A stretch of DNA of 64,000 bases from Xenorhabdus stockiae (GTDB lineage: Bacteria; Pseudomonadota; Gammaproteobacteria; Enterobacterales; Enterobacteriaceae), in NCBI RefSeq assembly GCF_002632825.1, contig NZ_NJAJ01000010.1, positions 62,001-126,000 of the forward strand, read 5' to 3'. The notes under the pieces are model-generated. The model ran no database searches, was not told the DNA's origin, and saw nothing but the letters and a program-made list of their open reading frames with translations. The position numbers and the translations under genes are program-made. This document shows positions 16,540-24,906 of this stretch, piece by piece (within the stretch, counting starts at the first letter, position 1; the number at the start of each line of letters is the position of its first letter).

Positions 16540-17955
16540 ATGATAATAACTAAGGAAAATCGCTGGAGGGATCTGTTTTCCAGTAAAAACGCACCCAGTG
16601 CAATAGTACTTTCGATCGGTATCGGACTGATGGCCGCGAATACCTTAATTGCAATTACGCTCCTGCCTTCTGCCGTCAAGGATATCGGTGGATTAAATCT
16701 CTATGCCTGGAATACAACGCTGTTTGTTGTGGCATCCATTATTGGTTCCATACTTTCAGCGAGATTACTGCATACATCAGGTGCGAGAAATGCCTATTTG
16801 GTTGCTGCCCTGATTTTTTTAACCGGTAGTTTATGGTGTGCTTTGGCGCTGACAATGGAATCCATGCTAGTTGGGAGAACCATTCAGGGACTTGGTGGCG
16901 GGTTTTTATTCGCACTTTCTTATTCGATGATTAATCTGGTGTTTGAGGAATCTCTCTGGCCTAAAGCGATGGCGTTGATTTCCGGTACCTGGGGAGTGGC
17001 AACTTTAATCGGGCCGGCTATTGGTGGCATTTTTGCTGAAATGAATGCATGGCGTTATGCATTTGGCCTGATGTTACCCGTTATTTTGCTTTATGCCTTA
17101 TTTAGTTATCGAATTTTACCTCCGAAGCAAAAACAGAACACAAGCAAAATGGCTTTGCCCATTACCCAGCTGATTCTATTATCTGTTGCTGTGCTTGCTG
17201 TTTCCTCAGGGAGTCTGTCACAAGATGTGAAAATGAATATTCTCGGCATTATGACGGCGGCAGTACTGGTATTTCTGTTAGTTCTCTATGAACGTAAGGC
17301 TTCTGTGAAGTTACTGCCTGAAAATGCGCTGAGTCTGAATTCACCTCATCTCATCTTATTCGCAACCATGATGTTTTTAGTTATTGGGTTGTCGGGAGAT
17401 GTTTTTGTTCCCTATTTTTTGCAAGTTTTGCACGAGCAGTCTCCTTTAGCCTCTGGTTATATGGTCGCGATGGCAGCAATTGGTTGGACTATTGGGGAAG
17501 TAATGAGTGCCAGTTGGCAGGGGGCGAAAATGCGTTTTGCGATTGTAAGCGGCCCTGCTTTTATGCTGGTGGGGATGTTGCTGCTGCTTGCGATGCTGCC
17601 TTATAAATCCATAGGTGAATGGCAAATAATATTACCAATCATTCTGGGGCTTGGGCTATTTGGTTTTGGTGTGGGCTTTGGCTGGCCTCATTTACTGACC
17701 CGTATTTTGCAGGTTTCCAGTGAGGCTGACAGAAATATTGCCGGTTCATCCATTACAACGGTTCAGTTGTTTGCTACTGCATTCGGCTCAGCACTAGCCG
17801 GAATGGTGACTAATATCTTCGGGTTTTATCAGCCGGGTGGTCAAGAAGGCGCCGCCTCTGCTTCTCACTGGCTCTTTTTACTTTTCGCTATTGCGCCCAT
17901 ACTGGCGCTATTTACTGCATGGAAATCAGCAAAAATTACCGCAGAGAGCCGATAG
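16540..17955 (+). CDS. MFS multidrug-type exporter
   Basis: A 471-residue major facilitator with about 13-14 hydrophobic helices, resembling the DHA2/EmrB-type drug:proton antiporters. Signatures are L-V-G-R-T-I-Q-G-L-G-G-G (TM4 arginine region), the antiporter motif C equivalent G-P-A-I-G-G-I-F-A-E, and W-R-Y-A-F at the next loop. AGGA lies eight bases before ATG 16540. It is divergently paired with a SufR-like repressor, the usual layout of a substrate- or redox-inducible pump. The substrate cannot be read from the sequence. Confidence 0.85.
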   Translation: MIITKENRWRDLFSSKNAPSAIVLSIGIGLMAANTLIAITLLPSAVKDIGGLNLYAWNTTLFVVASIIGSILSARLLHTSGARNAYLVAALIFLTGSLWCALALTMESMLVGRTIQGLGGGFLFALSYSMINLVFEESLWPKAMALISGTWGVATLIGPAIGGIFAEMNAWRYAFGLMLPVILLYALFSYRILPPKQKQNTSKMALPITQLILLSVAVLAVSSGSLSQDVKMNILGIMTAAVLVFLLVLYERKASVKLLPENALSLNSPHLILFATMMFLVIGLSGDVFVPYFLQVLHEQSPLASGYMVAMAAIGWTIGEVMSASWQGAKMRFAIVSGPAFMLVGMLLLLAMLPYKSIGEWQIILPIILGLGLFGFGVGFGWPHLLTRILQVSSEADRNIAGSSITTVQLFATAFGSALAGMVTNIFGFYQPGGQEGAASASHWLFLLFAIAPILALFTAWKSAKITAESR

Positions 17956-18006
17956 AAACAGGTCATCACCGTAGGCACAGCCTGAAATCCATTACGTATA
18001 TGATGA

Positions 18007-18057
18007 CTACATTGGCTTTCCTTAGAAAAGCCAATGTAGACGAAATAGCGCTATTTC
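18007..18057. terminator. Hairpin and adjacent palindrome after the MFS gene
   Basis: A perfect 13-bp inverted repeat (18007-18019 with 18027-18039) is followed at once by a perfect 16-bp palindrome GAAATAGC-GCTATTTC (18042-18057). It lacks a clear T-run, so termination may be imperfect. The 230-bp gap holds nothing else I recognise. Confidence 0.55.
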
Positions 18058-18188
18058 CTCACTTCGTACCATATTAAATTCGGAATTATTAGGGAAATTA
18101 TTTAGATAATTACGGTATTAGACGTCAAAGGAAAGATAAATATAATATATTGCTGCGATATATTAGAAAATAAACCTAAGGATATTTG

Positions 18189-19244
18189 ATGTTCATGATT
18201 TCCAGTCAACCAACGGATGGTTTTAGTACCAGTAAGACATTCCTCCAAAGATACAGCCATTCAATAATAAAACATATTGTTATCCTATTTACGCTGTTTT
18301 TGAGCATAAGTAGCTTATCCGCAAAAGAAGTTCGACAGGAAGCTAAGCTCGTTGAAGTTCCGGCTCTGAGACAAAGTGTTACAGATATACCCAATATCTT
18401 GACTAAGAATGAACATCAACGACTGACTCGTCAGCTGGAGAAACTGCGTTCGGAATATAAAGTACAAATGGCGGTTTTGATTGTACCAACGATAGGAAGC
18501 GATAGCGTTGAAACCTTTTCTTCCCGTGTATTTGCTGAATGGAAGTTAGGTAGTCAACAACTTAATGATGGCATTCTGTTTTTGGTGGCACACGATGACC
18601 ACAAAATGCGGATTACTATTGGTTCTGGCCTTACAAAGCAGCTGCCGGATTCAAAGGTAGCAAATATTCTGAGTAAGGATGCAAAACCGGCCTTCAAAGA
18701 GGGTGACTATTACGAAGGGATACGTACCAGTATTGATTCCATTGGGGTATTGATAAAAAACGCAGGGCAAGAGAAAACACCGCAGGGTGTATCGAACATT
18801 GCTGGCGATAACGACAATATTTTAGATAACGTATCATCAGGTGAAGACTTTTCGGCTCCGTTGATCCTCTGGCTGCTTGGTATGGTAATTCTGCCATTGG
18901 CGGTGTTCCGTACAGGTGGCTGGTTTAAACGTTTTCTCAAATGCGCCTCAACAGTCGCTGTTATTACGTTTGTACTCAGTCTGGTAGGTGTATTTCCTGC
19001 TCTTCCTCTGGGATATTATCTGCTGATTTTCTTCCTGCCAGTTATTCTGGTGTTAATTGTGCTCTTTTTCGGCGCATCATTGGTGGGAGGATTATTTAAA
19101 CGCTTCTTTGGTGGTTCGGGTTCTGCATCTCCTGTTAGTAGTTCCGATATATTCGTCGAAAATGCAGAGCTTTCTGATAATAAAGATATTTTCACTGGTG
19201 GTGGCGGTAAGAGTGATAATAAGGGTGCCTCAGATAGCTGGTGA
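18189..19244 (+). CDS. TPM-domain (YgcG-like) membrane protein
   Basis: A 351-residue protein. An N-terminal hydrophobic segment (about residues 27-46, a signal or anchor) is followed by a TPM domain (about 55-195) with V-P-A-L-R-Q-S-V-T-D-I-P-N-I-L-T, V-Q-M-A-V-L-I-V-P-T and G-I-L-F-L-V-A. Two or three membrane helices follow (about 220-300), then a Gly/Ser-rich tail with G-G-G-G-K. TPM proteins have been linked to phosphatase-like folds and photosystem or membrane-protein quality control; no enzymatic role is settled for this type. AAGGA is six bases before ATG 18189, which beats the TTG at 18186. The gene stands alone. Confidence 0.8.
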   Translation: MFMISSQPTDGFSTSKTFLQRYSHSIIKHIVILFTLFLSISSLSAKEVRQEAKLVEVPALRQSVTDIPNILTKNEHQRLTRQLEKLRSEYKVQMAVLIVPTIGSDSVETFSSRVFAEWKLGSQQLNDGILFLVAHDDHKMRITIGSGLTKQLPDSKVANILSKDAKPAFKEGDYYEGIRTSIDSIGVLIKNAGQEKTPQGVSNIAGDNDNILDNVSSGEDFSAPLILWLLGMVILPLAVFRTGGWFKRFLKCASTVAVITFVLSLVGVFPALPLGYYLLIFFLPVILVLIVLFFGASLVGGLFKRFFGGSGSASPVSSSDIFVENAELSDNKDIFTGGGGKSDNKGASDSW

Positions 19245-19476
19245 TTTATTTGGTTAGGAATACAGCATTGATGAATAACTGTAATTTATCTACTATTGGG
19301 ATATGAAATTTTTATTTTTGTGATCTTAGCCAAAATAAGTAGATAAAAGCTCTTTTTTTTTTGCTTTTTTCGGGAAGCTGTCAAGAGAATATAAAGGGTT
19401 ATTTTTAGTCAGTCATATTTTATGGCTGGCTAAAATGAATTTTTTTACATTTTCTTTTTTACAAAAGGGCATGGAT

Positions 19477-20028
19477 ATGAAAAAAGTTTTTTTGTTGTCT
19501 TTGCTTACATCAGGATTGGTGGTGGGTTCTTTTGCTTATGCTGATTCACAAAACGCTTCCATTGGTTATGCACAAAGTAAAGTAAAAAATTTCAAAGATA
19601 TTAAAGGGGTAAATCTCAAGTATCGATATGAATGGGATGACCCTGTCAGTGTTATTGGCTCTTTGACCTATATGGCAGGTAAGGGTGGTTTATCTAATAA
19701 ATCAGTGACAAAAGAGCTGATAAAACATAAAGGTGATATTAAATACACCTCACTCCTTGTAGGCCCGGCTTACCGAATAAATCCTCAGGTGAGTTTGTAT
19801 GGCTTAGTGGGTTTGGCTTATACAAATGCTAAGATTAATTACGAGCATGATGAAGGTCGCGGTCATGTATCCAAGAAAAAAAGCTCGTTTGCGTATGGTG
19901 CCGGTGTTGAAATTAATCCCATAGATGATTTCGTGATCAACTTGGGCTATGAAGGTACTACGTTCAAAATAGCGGGTATGAACAGCCCTGTAAATGGATT
20001 TAATATTGGAGTAGGTTACAGATTTTAA
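19477..20028 (+). CDS. Ail/Lom/OmpX-family outer-membrane protein
   Basis: A 183-residue small barrel. The signal peptide is M-K-K-V-F-L-L-S-L-L-T-S-G-L-V-V-G-S-F-A then Y-A-D. Alternating strands follow, including G-V-N-L-K-Y-R-Y-E-W, Y-T-S-L-L-V-G-P-A-Y-R, S-F-A-Y-G-A-G-V-E-I-N-P and the terminal F-N-I-G-V-G-Y-R-F. Length and strand pattern fit the eight-stranded Ail/OmpX group, whose members act in serum resistance, adhesion or envelope stability. The frame can begin at 19435, but AAGGG eight bases before ATG 19477 and the signal peptide fix the start. A hairpin terminator follows. Confidence 0.88.
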   Translation: MKKVFLLSLLTSGLVVGSFAYADSQNASIGYAQSKVKNFKDIKGVNLKYRYEWDDPVSVIGSLTYMAGKGGLSNKSVTKELIKHKGDIKYTSLLVGPAYRINPQVSLYGLVGLAYTNAKINYEHDEGRGHVSKKKSSFAYGAGVEINPIDDFVINLGYEGTTFKIAGMNSPVNGFNIGVGYRF

Positions 20029-20040
20029 GTTCAACATTTT

Positions 20041-20058
20041 CCCCGCCAGATGGCGGGG
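20041..20058. terminator. Bidirectional terminator hairpin
   Basis: CCCCGCCA-ga-TGGCGGGG is a perfect 8-bp stem between the convergent Ail-like gene and the 178-aa hypothetical gene. On the minus strand it is followed by AAAATG, on the plus strand by AACTATTA, so termination strength is uncertain. Confidence 0.65.
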
Positions 20059-20063
20059 AACTA

Positions 20064-20600
20064 TTAGTGTTGAGGAATGGGGTGCTTCAATTCAATTTCA
20101 GGGGAATCTGGTAAGTATCTGCCAGAGCGAGCCATGGCATAGCCTAAAATTTCAGCAGAAGTAAGTTCATCTTCAAACTCTTCATCTTGAAACCAATCAT
20201 CGGGCCAAAAAATGAGGTCTGAAATATTTGAATCAGGGAAGTTTTTTTCCAATAAGTTGACTAAATAATATCCATCGGATTCAGATTCACTACTTTCAGA
20301 GATGGCATTGACTAACCTGATGGCCTCATCAAAACTCAGATCTTCAATGTATTTGATTTGATAAAATGCGGAATAAATGAAACTGACATTATCCGTATAG
20401 GAGTGTAAATCGCGGAATTCATGAAATTCAAATTCACGATTGGCAATTTTATTCCACTGAGCGATAAGATGTTTTGTATCCGGATCGTTTTCATCATTGT
20501 GATCAAAGATTGCATCTTCTATTTGTAGCAGTAGAGCATCCATTTTGGTGAATTCTTCTTTATTTGGATGATAAGGTTTTAATCGTTGAGGAATTGTCAT
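20064..20600 (-). CDS. Hypothetical acidic protein, 178 aa
   Basis: I do not recognise this protein. It is cytosolic (no signal peptide or membrane helix) and strongly acidic, with clusters D-H-N-D-E-N-D-P-D, S-E-S-S-E-S-E-S-D and F-Q-D-E-E-F-E-D-E-L. It is probably mostly helical. Such acidic single-domain proteins are common among immunity proteins and DNA mimics, but no toxin gene adjoins it, so no function is proposed. The AT-rich 346-bp region upstream toward the CmlA-like gene contains its promoter and that gene's terminator. Confidence 0.65.
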   Translation of the reverse strand: MTIPQRLKPYHPNKEEFTKMDALLLQIEDAIFDHNDENDPDTKHLIAQWNKIANREFEFHEFRDLHSYTDNVSFIYSAFYQIKYIEDLSFDEAIRLVNAISESSESESDGYYLVNLLEKNFPDSNISDLIFWPDDWFQDEEFEDELTSAEILGYAMARSGRYLPDSPEIELKHPIPQH

Positions 20601-20946
20601 AATTTTTACCTATATGAGTTTTTATTATTTTTACATTAAATAATACGTAGTGTATTGATGATTTAAATATAAATATTTGAATGTCAGTATGTTAACTTTT
20701 TTTGGGCCGTTATAGGTTATATGGTTTTATGGCAGGCTATACAATTTATCACTATTTTTGCTATCTGAGTAAAAGTGAGTTTATTAGTAATAATTTTATT
20801 AGTTTTGTCTAATAATTATTAGAGGGTGATGATTTTATTTTCCATATAATTCTCATTTTCTGAACGGTAATTACACTTTGCCAGAAAATGCGGCACGAAT
20901 TATCAGAAAGAAGCTGTTCGTGCCGTGATATTTTCAGGTTAATCCG
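20601..20946. other. AT-rich intergenic region with terminator hairpin
   Basis: A perfect 9-bp stem (CGGCACGAA 20891-20899 with TTCGTGCCG 20917-20925) lies just after the CmlA-like gene in its direction of transcription and is followed on that strand by CATTTTC, a plausible terminator. The remainder is AT-rich with no gene. Confidence 0.55.
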
Positions 20947-22149
20947 CTAATAACGCGGCTCAGATTGCCTACTATTAATGTAAGAAAAACAAAGTACTCC
21001 TATTGCCAGAACCAGACAATAAACGATAATCGGCCAGGTAGTGGTATTGGAAAAAAGTGTAATAGTGAGCGTTCCACCGATTCCCAACAACACGCCACCC
21101 AGACAGGAGTAGAATGCCGTTACCGTTCCGGCCATATGATCAAAACCCTGTAGTGCACCATTAGGTGCGACTGCAATCGCTATAGCGATTCCAACTCCGA
21201 CAAGCCACATCGGGATAATGAAGCCAAATATTGAGTTAGGTATGAAAGTTTCTCCGGCTGATAACAACAATGCTCCTGCTATCAGGCAAAACATACTCAT
21301 TCGTAACGTATTCAGTAGTCCCCAGCGGACGATCAAATTTCCCACATTTCGTGCTGCCACCATCATTGCGATAGCCACCGTGGCAAACAGCAAGCTGAAA
21401 GTGATTTGTGATAATCCTTGCCGGTTCATCATTACCCATGGAGCGGTCGAGAAGAAGACGAAGAAGCTCCCCAGACCCGCACTGTAGCAGAATGTGTACA
21501 GCCAGAAATTCAGGCTTTTTACAGGAAGAAGTAGTTGCGACCATTTTAATGCGACCGCCCTTTGTTGCCGGGTTTCCGGGCAGAATATCCCGTACACAAT
21601 AACCGTCGCTGCCATCGCAATACCCAATAAAACAAAAATTGCGCGCCAACCCAGCCAGACATCAACCAGTGTTCCGAGCAAAGGTGCGACAGCCGGAACC
21701 ATGGCAAGCATAGAGCCGAGCAAGCCATAGATAACGTTGATTTCTTTGCGGCCAGAATAAATATCGCGCACAGCGGCGAACATCGCTACGAGACACGCTG
21801 AAGCTCCGCAGGCTTGAATAATTCTGAAACCCAAAAAAATTTCTGGTGATGAAGTGATGGCAAGGCCAAATGAAGCTAACGTATAAACAACGCCACCACT
21901 AAGTAAAACCGGGCGGCGACCGAACCTGTCTGACAGCGGGCCAAAGAGAAGCTGACCGACTCCAAATAGGATCATGTATACCGTCAACGTCAGTTGGATT
22001 GTTCCTGCTCCGGCACCAAGTGCATCAGCGATGAAAGGCATTACGGGCAGATACATATCCATCGCCAGTGATGGCAGTAAATTAAATGGAGATAACAATA
22101 ATATTGTGGCGGTAAGAGAATATTGCCAGGAAAAATCTTTTGTATGCAC
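20947..22149 (-). CDS. CmlA/Bcr-type MFS drug exporter (chloramphenicol-exporter-like)
   Basis: A 400-residue 12-helix major facilitator of the Bcr/CflA group. Motif A is G-P-L-S-D-R-F-G-R-R-P-V (about residues 70-81). D-M-Y-L-P in TM1 is the group marker. Long stretches, such as F-S-W-Q-Y-S-L-T-A-T-I-L-L-L-S-P-F and R-I-I-Q-A-C-G-A-S-A-C-L-V, read like the CmlA chloramphenicol exporters of mobile cassettes. The start is GTG 22149 with AGGAG eight bases upstream. The 5' leader encodes an 11-residue peptide followed by alternative hairpins, the hallmark of translational attenuation by ribosome-stalling drugs. No integron or insertion sequence flanks it. Phenicol export is likely but not proven. 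Confidence 0.83.
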   Translation of the reverse strand: MHTKDFSWQYSLTATILLLSPFNLLPSLAMDMYLPVMPFIADALGAGAGTIQLTLTVYMILFGVGQLLFGPLSDRFGRRPVLLSGGVVYTLASFGLAITSSPEIFLGFRIIQACGASACLVAMFAAVRDIYSGRKEINVIYGLLGSMLAMVPAVAPLLGTLVDVWLGWRAIFVLLGIAMAATVIVYGIFCPETRQQRAVALKWSQLLLPVKSLNFWLYTFCYSAGLGSFFVFFSTAPWVMMNRQGLSQITFSLLFATVAIAMMVAARNVGNLIVRWGLLNTLRMSMFCLIAGALLLSAGETFIPNSIFGFIIPMWLVGVGIAIAIAVAPNGALQGFDHMAGTVTAFYSCLGGVLLGIGGTLTITLFSNTTTWPIIVYCLVLAIGVLCFSYINSRQSEPRY

Positions 22150-22158
22150 GAATCCATC

Positions 22159-22248
22159 TCCTAAAGTTAAGGATTTGGCGGCGTGCTCATAGAATTGATA
22201 GGTTCTTGAGGACGCCGCAACAATCGAAAAAACGAGGATTGTTGCGGC
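22159..22248 (-). promoter_or_regulatory. Attenuator hairpins in the CmlA-like gene leader
   Basis: Directly after the leader-peptide stop a perfect 12-bp stem forms (22237-22248 with 22214-22225). Its downstream arm overlaps ACGCCGC (22212-22218), which can instead pair perfectly with GCGGCGT (22178-22184). A further TCCT/AGGA pairing (22170-22173 with 22159-22162) covers the Shine-Dalgarno of the exporter. The mutually exclusive pairings fit ribosome-stalling attenuation. Confidence 0.72.
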
Positions 22249-22284
22249 TTATCTATCTGTTGTGTATTCGTTGACCATTCTCAT
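22249..22284 (-). CDS. Leader peptide MRMVNEYTTDR upstream of the CmlA-like gene
   Basis: An 11-codon open frame with AGGA seven bases before its ATG. Its stop touches the first base of the attenuator stem. Position and size match the stalling leader peptides of cml and cat genes, where slowed ribosomes free the downstream Shine-Dalgarno. It is too short for ordinary gene finding; translation is inferred. Confidence 0.65.
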   Translation of the reverse strand: MRMVNEYTTDR

Positions 22285-22421
22285 AGCATTATCCTGTTAA
22301 TTTGGGAGACAAAGCGTCTTAAATTACGATGGATACTTTATAGACGATAATTCATTTTTTCTAACTATTTTTATTTAATTGTGACCAGCGCGACATTTAT
22401 CTGTTCGTCGTGATATGGCTG

Positions 22422-23300
22422 TTAATTCTGCTGCAATAACTCAACACACTCCTGTGCACCACGCTTAAGCACATTTCCTTTCAGGCACACAACATGTATA
22501 GGTAATACTAATCCATTTTTTGTATTACGAAATTCCAGTTGTTTCAGTAATCCGTTCATTAATTTTTCTTTAATGAGAGAATAAGGAAGATTTCCCCATC
22601 CCATACCAGCTTCAACCAGACCGAGTGCCATCGCAAAATTATCTGTGCGCCAATATTTAGTTGCTACCTGAGTACGAAGATCACTCGGTTCACGATGATG
22701 ACTGGCAATAATAATCTGTCGGGTTTGGACTAGATCCTCAATATAAAGGGAAGCCTGATGAGATAAAGAGGGGTGGGATGATGAGATTGTTGCAATAAAT
22801 GATTCATGGCCAATGCAATAAATTTGTTCCTGTGGATTCACATGTAATCCGCCAAAAACTAATGCCAATTGAATACGATTCTGATGCAGTAAAGGCAGAA
22901 TATCATCCTGAGGAGCGGTAATAATCTCAACATTCATTAATGGATAACGTTGATTAATTGTATGCAAAGCAAGGAATAATTTTTGTGGATTAACTCCCGT
23001 AGATACACCAATAGTGAGTGTACTCTCGACCCCTTGCGTCAATTCATGTGAAAAAACATTAAGCTGACGTAAATTATCGACTATCTCCCTCGCGTAAGGA
23101 GCCAACGTTTTTGCTTTCTCAGTCGGTACTGGCTCCCGGCTCTGTCGATCAAATAAGGCAAATCCCAACTCCGCTTCAAGATTAGCGATTGCCATGCTAA
23201 CCGCAGAAGGAACCCGGTGTAGTGTTCTGGCTGCGGCTGAAAATGAGCCTTTATCTAATACAGTCAGGAACACGAGTAAGTTGTCACTGGTGAATGGCAT
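22422..23300 (-). CDS. LysR-family transcriptional regulator
   Basis: A 292-residue LysR protein. The winged helix-turn-helix occupies residues 1-60 (L-V-F-L-T-V-L-D-K-G-S-F-S-A-A-A-R, then V-P-S-A-V-S-M-A-I-A-N-L-E, then L-F-D-R). A periplasmic-binding-fold effector domain occupies about 90-290. AAAGG six bases before ATG 23300 outweighs the TTG at 23306. It is divergent from a PACE efflux gene across 107 bp, a pairing seen repeatedly in proteobacteria, so it probably activates that pump in response to a biocide or amine ligand. The effector is unknown. Confidence 0.88.
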   Translation of the reverse strand: MPFTSDNLLVFLTVLDKGSFSAAARTLHRVPSAVSMAIANLEAELGFALFDRQSREPVPTEKAKTLAPYAREIVDNLRQLNVFSHELTQGVESTLTIGVSTGVNPQKLFLALHTINQRYPLMNVEIITAPQDDILPLLHQNRIQLALVFGGLHVNPQEQIYCIGHESFIATISSSHPSLSHQASLYIEDLVQTRQIIIASHHREPSDLRTQVATKYWRTDNFAMALGLVEAGMGWGNLPYSLIKEKLMNGLLKQLEFRNTKNGLVLPIHVVCLKGNVLKRGAQECVELLQQN

Positions 23301-23407
23301 ATCCAACCTTTCAATAAAACTGATAGTAGTTAACTTTTATTATCATCTTTATTGATTTAACTTGCCAGTTTCAAAATAACAGCACAAAAACAGGTTTCGA
23401 ATAAAAT

Positions 23408-23851
23408 ATGCAGGGCATTAAACGTAAAGTAATTTTCATTACTGCTTATGAAGTTATCGGCTGGATGATTTCATCGCTGACACTCGCTTTCTTATCCGGT
23501 AATTCGGCGGGTGTTACAGGTCCACTGGCTCTGGTCATTACAACCATCGCGGTCAGTTGGAATTTTATCTTTAATACTTTGTTTGAATTTTGGGAATCAC
23601 GTCAGCAATCACGCATCCGGACATTCCGGCGTCGAGTCGTACATGCTGTTTTATTTCAGCTAACTTTGGTTATCTTCTTAATCCCGCTTATTGCATGGTG
23701 GCTTTCAATCAGCTTATTTCAGGCGCTCATACTGGATTTCGCACTGATTATTTTCATCCCTATCTATACGTTCTTTTTTAACTGGGCTTTTGACAAAATT
23801 TTCGGATTGCCCAAGTCCGCGCTTCCACAGGAAGAAAGCGTGCTTCGTTAG
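23408..23851 (+). CDS. PACE-family efflux transporter (AceI-like)
   Basis: A 147-residue, four-helix protein made of two tandem bacterial transmembrane pair domains (about residues 5-65 and 75-140). It shows W-N-F-I-F-N-T-L-F-E-F-W, R-R-V-V-H-A-V-L-F, an early membrane glutamate in T-A-Y-E-V-I-G-W (as the essential Glu15 of AceI) and the second-repeat F-F-F-N-W-A-F-D. PACE pumps export chlorhexidine, acriflavine and short diamines. The divergent LysR gene is its likely regulator. A strong bidirectional terminator follows. Confidence 0.9.
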   Translation: MQGIKRKVIFITAYEVIGWMISSLTLAFLSGNSAGVTGPLALVITTIAVSWNFIFNTLFEFWESRQQSRIRTFRRRVVHAVLFQLTLVIFLIPLIAWWLSISLFQALILDFALIIFIPIYTFFFNWAFDKIFGLPKSALPQEESVLR

Positions 23852-23858
23852 AATCATA

Positions 23859-23890
23859 AAAGCCAGTAATACTCAGATATTACTGGCTTT
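23859..23890. terminator. Bidirectional terminator between PACE gene and yicC
   Basis: A perfect 13-bp inverted repeat (23859-23871 with 23878-23890) with a 6-nt loop, starting with AAA and ending in TTT, lies between convergent genes. Confidence 0.82.
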
Positions 23891-23918
23891 GTGAAATGTT
23901 GTGAGAGGTTATGAAACG

Positions 23919-24782
23919 TTATTCAATATTTTGTATTTGCTCACGCATCTGCTCAATCAACACCTTCAACTCAATTGCAGAATTTGTCACATCGGCATTA
24001 ATTGATTTTGATGCCAGCGTATTCGACTCGCGGTTAAATTCTTGCATCATGAAATCCAGCCGGCGACCGACGGCTTCTTTCTTTTTCAGAATATTACGTG
24101 TTTCTTTGATATGTGCGTCTAAACGATCCAGCTCTTCCGCTACATCAATACGCTGAGCCAACAAGATAAGCTCTTGTTCAAGACGGTTGTTTTCTAATTG
24201 GATTTGGGCTTCTTCCAGCTTAGTTTGTAAACGCTCTCTTTGCCATTGCAGGATGGCCGGCATTTGTTCACGAACTTTACCCACTTCTACTGTTACGGCA
24301 TCTAAGCGCTTTTCGATCAGCACCTTAAGTGCCTGACCTTCAGTTTCACGGCTTTGGATAAAGGCATCCAGTGCCAGATCGAGTTCTGCCAGCAGTTGTG
24401 CGCTGATGGCATCCAGATCCTGTTCTTCGGCAGACATTACACCCGGCCAGCGCAGGATATCGACAGGATTGATTTCCCCTTCGTTGCTCTGTTGCTTAAT
24501 CCAACCAGCGGCTTCAACGAGCTGTTTTGCCAGCTTTTCATTAAGAATCAATGTGCCCTGAGTGCGGGTATCCAGTTCAAAGCGCAGGTTACACTCCACT
24601 TTGCCGCGAGTCAGGCGGGAACGAATACGCTCACGGATGACGGGTTCCAGACTTCTGAATTGCTCCGGCAGACGAATGTAAGTTTCCAGGTAACGTTGAT
24701 TGACAGAACGCAGTTCCCAGGCCGCGTTTCCCCAGTCTCCCTTGATATCTCGCCGCGCAAAAGCGGTCATGCTACGGATCAT
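23919..24782 (-). CDS. yicC: YicC-family endoribonuclease
   Basis: A 287-residue YicC, beginning M-I-R-S-M-T-A-F-A-R and ending with the family segment R-L-D-F-M-M-Q-E-F-N-R-E-S-N-T-L-A-S-K-S. Family members are endoribonucleases; E. coli YicC has been linked to small-RNA turnover. The N-terminal YicC domain spans about 1-155, and the DUF1732 C-terminal domain follows after a long helical linker. It is divergent from rph across 124 bp, the E. coli arrangement. Full length, nothing unusual. Confidence 0.95.
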   Translation of the reverse strand: MIRSMTAFARRDIKGDWGNAAWELRSVNQRYLETYIRLPEQFRSLEPVIRERIRSRLTRGKVECNLRFELDTRTQGTLILNEKLAKQLVEAAGWIKQQSNEGEINPVDILRWPGVMSAEEQDLDAISAQLLAELDLALDAFIQSRETEGQALKVLIEKRLDAVTVEVGKVREQMPAILQWQRERLQTKLEEAQIQLENNRLEQELILLAQRIDVAEELDRLDAHIKETRNILKKKEAVGRRLDFMMQEFNRESNTLASKSINADVTNSAIELKVLIEQMREQIQNIE

Positions 24783-24840
24783 AACTCATTCCCAATTTAT
24801 AAAATGATGAAGGATTATAACGTTCCATGCAGATGCAGGA

Positions 24841-24869
24841 TAGGCATTCGCTAAGTTAGGCCTTATAAT
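24841..24869 (+). promoter_or_regulatory. Promoter of rph-pyrE
   Basis: A -10 box TATAAT (24864-24869) with a -35-like TAGGCA (24841-24846) at 17-bp spacing lies 37 bp before the rph start. Confidence 0.7.
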
Positions 24870-24906
24870 GCGCCCCCAATAAAGTATTAACAGCGGAGAG
24901 AACACC

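Noticed and set aside
21236-21649. Minus-strand 137-codon frame inside the CmlA-like exporter
   Set aside because: It overlaps the exporter in another frame, with unusual composition; the exporter protein is clearly the real one.
24354-24854. Plus-strand 166-codon frame opposite yicC
   Set aside because: It is antisense to a conserved gene and runs into the rph promoter; no recognisable protein.
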